Shown: piece after piece, positions 5,367 through 8,832 of the stretch
Layout: every line of letters begins with the position of its first letter
Numbering within the stretch: the first letter of the stretch is position 1
From: Acidimicrobiia bacterium
Lineage (GTDB): Bacteria > Actinomycetota > Acidimicrobiia > Spongiisociales > UBA5794
NCBI GenBank assembly: GCA_013001485.1
Contig: JABDMN010000015.1
Location: forward strand, 1-8,832
Length of the DNA: 8,832 bases
Reading direction: 5' to 3'
The notes under the pieces: model-generated
Told to the model about the DNA's origin: nothing
The model's input: only the letters and a program-made list of their open reading frames with translations
Databases searched by the model: none
Position numbers and translations under genes: made by a program

Positions 5367-5783
5367 CTATTCCTGCGGATCATCCGGGATCGTGCAGGTG
5401 CCATTATCGGTCCACCACCGAAGTTGGCCCTCCCAGAGGTTGATTCGGCTTCCGTTGTCGATCGGATCGGTCGTTCCCTTGAGCAGTAGGTTGCCACCCT
5501 TGTTGGCGTAACCCTTGACCACAGGGTCGAGGATTCCACCCGACCGCATCTCGTACTCGGCGAGCGGGGTCAGATCATGGCCGGTGAGCACAAAATCGAT
5601 GGTGCCATCACCGTTGTCCTTGAACATGATGTGAGCACGTCCGCTCTGCTCGTCTTGCGTAGGTTCCAGGTCACACTGCCAGACATTCGACTTGCCCGAG
5701 CGATCATGGCCTGCAGCCATCGCCGGAACCGCAATCGCCATGATCATCATCACGACGACAGCGACAGTCATCAGTCGTTTCAT
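5367..5783 (-). CDS. Small secreted protein of unknown function
   Basis: 138 residues. Residues 1-24 are a clear Sec signal peptide: MKR, a long hydrophobic core rich in Val, Met, Ile and Ala, and a VPAMA|A cleavage site. The mature part (about 114 residues) has exactly two cysteines, Cys37 (VWQC) and Cys130 (NGTC), near its two ends and suited to a disulfide. The middle (GRAHIMFKDNGDGTIDFVLTGHDLTPLAEYEMRS, residues 49-81) resembles a beta-sandwich strand pair with the L-x-P-x-x-x-Y turn of Ig-like or CHRD-like domains. GSRINLWEGQLRWWTDNG (111-128) is Trp-rich. I do not recognise the family. The ATG at 5783 is strongly supported by AAGGAGG 8 bases upstream; a longer GTG-initiated frame from 5879 would cross the promoter and spoil the signal peptide. 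It is divergent to the cyclase gene. Confidence 0.85.
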   Translation of the reverse strand: MKRLMTVAVVVMMIMAIAVPAMAAGHDRSGKSNVWQCDLEPTQDEQSGRAHIMFKDNGDGTIDFVLTGHDLTPLAEYEMRSGGILDPVVKGYANKGGNLLLKGTTDPIDNGSRINLWEGQLRWWTDNGTCTIPDDPQE

Positions 5784-5791
5784 GGAGTCCC

Positions 5792-5798
5792 CCTCCTT
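5792..5798 (-). promoter_or_regulatory. Strong Shine-Dalgarno of the secreted protein
   Basis: On the minus strand AAGGAGG lies 8 bases before the ATG at 5783. It is the closest match to the anti-SD consensus among the gene starts in this window and fixes the start directly before the signal peptide. Confidence 0.85.
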
Positions 5799-5807
5799 GT
5801 TCGTTGC

Positions 5808-5827
5808 CCGAGGCGTCGGCGCCTCGG
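5808..5827 (-). promoter_or_regulatory. Leader hairpin just upstream of the Shine-Dalgarno
   Basis: CCGAGGCG and CGCCTCGG are perfect 8-bp complementary arms with a 4-base loop. They sit 9 bases before the Shine-Dalgarno of the secreted-protein gene, within its predicted leader. It could be an RNA structure that keeps the ribosome site accessible or controls it, or a DNA operator. Confidence 0.5.
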
Positions 5828-5830
5828 TCT

Positions 5831-5844
5831 GCCAAATGATTGGC
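5831..5844. promoter_or_regulatory. Inverted repeat GCCAA-N4-TTGGC at the predicted start site
   Basis: Perfect 5-bp arms with a 4-base centre lie immediately downstream of the minus-strand -10 box (5851-5856), where transcription is expected to begin. The position suits a repressor operator or a 5'-terminal hairpin. Confidence 0.4.
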
Positions 5845-5850
5845 TCCTCA

Positions 5851-5879
5851 AAGGTACGCCCGCAATGGTCATTTGTCAC
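5851..5879 (-). promoter_or_regulatory. Promoter of the secreted-protein gene
   Basis: On the minus strand a -35 GTGACA (5879-5874) is followed after exactly 17 bases by a -10 TACCTT (5856-5851). The predicted start is near 5844, giving a leader of about 60 nt that contains two inverted repeats and the Shine-Dalgarno. Confidence 0.55.
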
Positions 5880-5900
5880 GCCTCGAAGTAGCCAGATACT
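5873..5900 (+). promoter_or_regulatory. Promoter of the cyclase gene
   Basis: On the plus strand a -35 TTGTCA (5873-5878, five of six to TTGACA) is followed after 16 bases by a -10 GATACT (5895-5900). The predicted start is near 5907, giving a leader of about 60 nt before the ATG at 5967. Its -35 overlaps the divergent promoter's -35 in five of six bases. Confidence 0.5.
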
Positions 5901-5966
5901 GCCGGGGTGCCGGGAGCGCGGAGAAGGTGGCTCCGTTAGCGTCGGGGGACCGGCCGAGCAGGAACG

Positions 5967-8831
5967 ATGACCCTCCCCACTTCAATGCAATACAGCCTGT
6001 ACCTACCCAGGGTGCTGTTGGGCTGGCTTGCCTCAGGCTCCGACCAGCCATACCTTGAAATCGACGGCACGCTGGTCTTCTCGGACATTTCGGGGTTCAC
6101 CGCACTCACCGAGCGGCTTGCCGAGAAGGGGAAGGAGGGCGCCGAGGAGGTCACCACAGTCCTCAACGGAGCCTTCACCGAACTGTTGAACGCTTCGGCC
6201 CTCGAAGGTGGTGACCTGATCAAGTTCGGTGGCGACGCCCTGCTTCTCCTGTTCAGTGGGGAGGGTCACGCCGCGCGAGCCGCTGTCGCCGCGTTCGATA
6301 TGCGAGATGCGCTCGAGGACTACCAGGAGTCCAGGAGCCCCACTCCGCTGACGATGTCGGTAGGTCTGGCCTCGGGCCCGGTCCAGTTGTTCATCGCTGG
6401 AGATACGAGCCGCGAAGTGATCGTGGCGGGACCGACCGCCACAACCCTCACTGAAATGGAGGGCACGGCGGAGTCGGGCGACATTCTGCTGGCACCGTCA
6501 ACTGCAGAGCTGATCGACGACTTCGCTCTGGGTGACGAGAAAGGCGGAGGGGTTCTCCTCGAGGACGCGCCCGACGCCGATGAGCCAGACGATGACGAGG
6601 AGTTCGGTGAGGCTCCCGACGTCGACCTTGGCGACTACGTCTCCAGCCGACTTCGCAAACACCTCAGCCTCGGGTTCAACGAAGGCGAGCACCGCGTTGC
6701 CAACATCGCCTTCGTGAAGGTCGAAGGATTCGACTCTTATCTCGAGGCCAACGGCTCCGATGTCGCACAGGCCGACCTGGATGCAGTGGTGAAGCAGGTG
6801 CAGGCGGCCGCCGACCACTACGCCGTCACCTTCCTCCAGACAGACATCTCGGCAGACGGCGTCAAGATGATCCTCGCCTCTGGTGTCCCAGAACGTGCCG
6901 ACGGCGACCGTGAGCGCATGTTGCGGACCCTCGATCGCGTGACGTCCGTCGAGTCACCGTTCGAGATCCACGTGGGAGCCGCGCACGGCAGTGTCTTCGC
7001 CGGCGACCTCGGCGCTCGAACCCGACGGGTGTACACGGTGATGGGCGACACGGTGAACCTCGCAGCTCGCCTGGCATCGGCGGCGGAGGCCCGCCAGGTC
7101 CTGGTCACTGAGGAGTTCGACGACGTCCACATTTTCGAGACGACGCCCCTGGAACCAGTTGACCTCAAGGGCAAGTCGAAGCCGGTGATCCCCTACCTGC
7201 TCGGAGGTCCGCTCGAAGCTGATGACGCCGCAGCTCAGACCGACCTGCTGCCACTGATCGGGCGCGATGAGGAGCTGACGACCTTGACGAATCTGGTTGA
7301 GGAAGCCGCCGAAGGATCGGGTTCGATCGTCACAGTCGTTGGAGCGGCAGGTACCGGGAAGACGCGGCTCCTTCAGGAGGTGCGAGACCGTGCGGCGGAT
7401 GCCCAGGTCGTGGTGGCGAACTGCGAGCCCTACGAGTCGAACACGGCCTTCTTTGCTCTCGGGCAGCTCGTGAGGAATGCACTCAACGTTCACCGCGAGG
7501 ATGAAGACCCTGCCGGGAGGCTCACCGAGATCCTGATCGGCGCCGATCCCGAACTCGCGCCGTGGGTGCCTCTGGTGGCGAGGGTTGCTGGCATATCGAT
7601 GGATCCGACCCCTGAGGTCGAGGCTCTCGATGCCAAGTTCCAGGAGACAAAGACGGCTGAGGTCATCGGCGCCGCCATGGCGGCAACGCTCGAAGGCACC
7701 GTTATCGCCTTCATCGACGGGGCGCAATGGATCGACGATGCGTCACAGTCTTTGCTCGACCACCTCGTGCCGACAATCTCTGCCGAGCCGTGGGTGGTTG
7801 TCGCCTCCAGCCGCGTCGCACCGGAGGACGAGAGTGCCCAGACGTTGAACCTGGAGCCTCTCGACGCCGAGTCCAGCACAGCTCTGGCTGTTGCCGCCCT
7901 CGGCGACCAGGCGCTGCCCGCTCCGGTCATCGATGCCATCGTCTCGCGATCTGGCGGCAACCCGTTCTTCCTCCTAGAGCTGGTCGGGTCTGCCTCGGAA
8001 GGGGATGGGCAGCTCCCCACCAGCGTCGAAGCCGCGGTGGCCGCCCGCATCGACCACCTCCAGGTCCGCGACCGACGCCTGCTCGGCTATGCCGCGGTGC
8101 TTGGCCAGCAGTTCTCGCTCGACCTGATGGCCGATGCCCTCCCCGACGCCTCGGTCGACGACACCGACGCCTGGCAGCGTCTCGCCGAGTTCCTCGAGAC
8201 CTCGTTGGGTGGCAAGGTCCGCTTCCGTCAACCGATCGTGCGGGATGTCGCATATGAGGGCCTCCCGTTCGAGCGGCGGCGACAGCTCCACGAGGCGATT
8301 GGTGAAGCGCTCGAACGGCGGGCCCGCAAGCGCCCGGAGCGTTTTGCCGAGCTCCTCTCCCTGCACTTCGATCTCGCCGGCGTCTTCACCAAGGCGTGGG
8401 AGTACTCGGTGATGGCCGCAGAACGAGCCCGTCGGAAGTTCGCCAACGTCGATGCCGCTGAGCTTTATCGCCGTGCTCTCGATGCGGAAGACTCGATGGA
8501 AGGGGAGGCCCCACCGACTGAACGCGCCCAGGTCGCTGAGGCCCTGGGAGACGTCACCGAGGTCGCCGGTCTCTACGGCAAGGCAGAGGAGGCGTTCCTC
8601 GAAGCGCAACGCATCTTCGGTGAGGCCGGGGTTGACGCCGGCCGGGTGCTCCTCAAACGCGGGATCCTGCGCGAACGCACGTCTGATTACGACGAGGGCA
8701 TTGAGATCCTCAACCAGGTCGGTCCGGCCCTCGAAGGGATCGGTGATGAGGGCCACGAGATCGACCTCGAGGCCAAGGTCGAGGTGGCTGCGATCCTCAG
8801 CCGTCAGGGGGACATGGAACAGACCGTGACC
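5967..8831 (+). CDS. Dual class III nucleotidyl cyclase with STAND/AAA ATPase and helical repeats (3' partial)
   Basis: The frame runs off the window after 955 residues. Cyclase C1 (about 35-185): metal Asp40 in VFSDISGFT and Asp90 in GGDLIKFGGDALLLLF, with Lys86; its Asn/Arg transition-state positions are lost (GPTATTLTEME, 155-165). An acidic linker follows (199-220). Cyclase C2 (about 244-395): the first metal Asp is replaced by Lys251, but VYTVMGDTVNLAARL (355-369) supplies Asn364 and Arg368. The halves should therefore make one composite active site, the layout of mammalian soluble adenylyl cyclase. The ATPase has Walker A GAAGTGKT (459-466), Walker B FIDGAQWID (582-590), SGGNPFFLLEL (662-672) and a winged-helix-like VRFRQPIVRDVAYE (751-764). 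From about 800 on, paired helices look TPR-like. Likely product cAMP; the ligand is unknown. The ATG at 5967 gives the family's YLPRVLLGWL start; AGGA before it is closely spaced (3 bases). Confidence 0.92.
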   Translation, partial: MTLPTSMQYSLYLPRVLLGWLASGSDQPYLEIDGTLVFSDISGFTALTERLAEKGKEGAEEVTTVLNGAFTELLNASALEGGDLIKFGGDALLLLFSGEGHAARAAVAAFDMRDALEDYQESRSPTPLTMSVGLASGPVQLFIAGDTSREVIVAGPTATTLTEMEGTAESGDILLAPSTAELIDDFALGDEKGGGVLLEDAPDADEPDDDEEFGEAPDVDLGDYVSSRLRKHLSLGFNEGEHRVANIAFVKVEGFDSYLEANGSDVAQADLDAVVKQVQAAADHYAVTFLQTDISADGVKMILASGVPERADGDRERMLRTLDRVTSVESPFEIHVGAAHGSVFAGDLGARTRRVYTVMGDTVNLAARLASAAEARQVLVTEEFDDVHIFETTPLEPVDLKGKSKPVIPYLLGGPLEADDAAAQTDLLPLIGRDEELTTLTNLVEEAAEGSGSIVTVVGAAGTGKTRLLQEVRDRAADAQVVVANCEPYESNTAFFALGQLVRNALNVHREDEDPAGRLTEILIGADPELAPWVPLVARVAGISMDPTPEVEALDAKFQETKTAEVIGAAMAATLEGTVIAFIDGAQWIDDASQSLLDHLVPTISAEPWVVVASSRVAPEDESAQTLNLEPLDAESSTALAVAALGDQALPAPVIDAIVSRSGGNPFFLLELVGSASEGDGQLPTSVEAAVAARIDHLQVRDRRLLGYAAVLGQQFSLDLMADALPDASVDDTDAWQRLAEFLETSLGGKVRFRQPIVRDVAYEGLPFERRRQLHEAIGEALERRARKRPERFAELLSLHFDLAGVFTKAWEYSVMAAERARRKFANVDAAELYRRALDAEDSMEGEAPPTERAQVAEALGDVTEVAGLYGKAEEAFLEAQRIFGEAGVDAGRVLLKRGILRERTSDYDEGIEILNQVGPALEGIGDEGHEIDLEAKVEVAAILSRQGDMEQTVT

Positions 8832-8832
8832 C

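Noticed and set aside
5784..5879. Longer N-terminus of the secreted protein from a GTG at 5879
   Set aside because: It would place 32 extra residues before a textbook signal peptide, cross the promoter and both leader inverted repeats, and ignore the strong Shine-Dalgarno directly before the ATG at 5783.
6954..7727. Long minus-strand open frame (257 codons) inside the cyclase gene
   Set aside because: The plus strand here encodes the C2 domain and Walker A motif with conserved residues. The reverse frame has no recognisable domain and is a GC-rich shadow, as is the 260-codon frame at 7974-8756.

Overview
The window looks like chromosomal DNA of a high-GC actinobacterium, most likely from the Acidimicrobiia or a neighbouring lineage. 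This is an inference from the GC-rich coding style, GTG/ATG starts that overlap the previous stop, leaderless-looking gene starts, a short 4.5S-type SRP RNA with an actinobacterial-looking core, and the family content. No marker gene here settles the taxonomy. No phage, transposon, CRISPR or plasmid gene is present.

Layout. Positions 2-3238 hold a tight plus-strand block: the C-terminal part of a protein with a CARDB-like Ig domain, a DUF4446 membrane protein (ATGA overlap), serS (26-bp gap, with its own possible leaderless promoter) and a UbiE/MenG-type methyltransferase (GTGA overlap with serS). Positions 3239-3662 are a 424-bp intergenic region. It carries the SRP RNA gene (ffs) on the minus strand, flanked by three tracts of short degenerate repeats that all run with a 7-bp period. 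A metallo-beta-lactamase-fold hydrolase follows on the plus strand (3663-4415). It converges on a minus-strand pair of VOC/glyoxalase-like proteins (4446-4886 and 4893-5273). Upstream of these, also on the minus strand, is a small secreted protein of unknown function (5367-5783) with a strong hairpin after its stop. A 183-bp divergent region then separates it from a large plus-strand gene that runs off the window. That gene encodes a soluble-adenylyl-cyclase-like protein: two class III cyclase domains, a STAND/AAA ATPase and the start of a helical repeat region.

How the parts relate. SerS and the SRP RNA are housekeeping translation and secretion functions, and the methyltransferase probably acts in menaquinone synthesis. 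The DUF4446 and CARDB-like proteins look like envelope-associated neighbours. The cyclase and the secreted protein appear to be driven by divergent promoters whose -35 hexamers overlap almost completely, so they may be co-regulated or compete for polymerase.

Most of the window is ordinary core genome. The least explained parts are the period-7 repeat tracts around ffs, the shared -35 divergent promoter with its two leader hairpins, the unknown secreted protein, and the altered Walker B of the cyclase.
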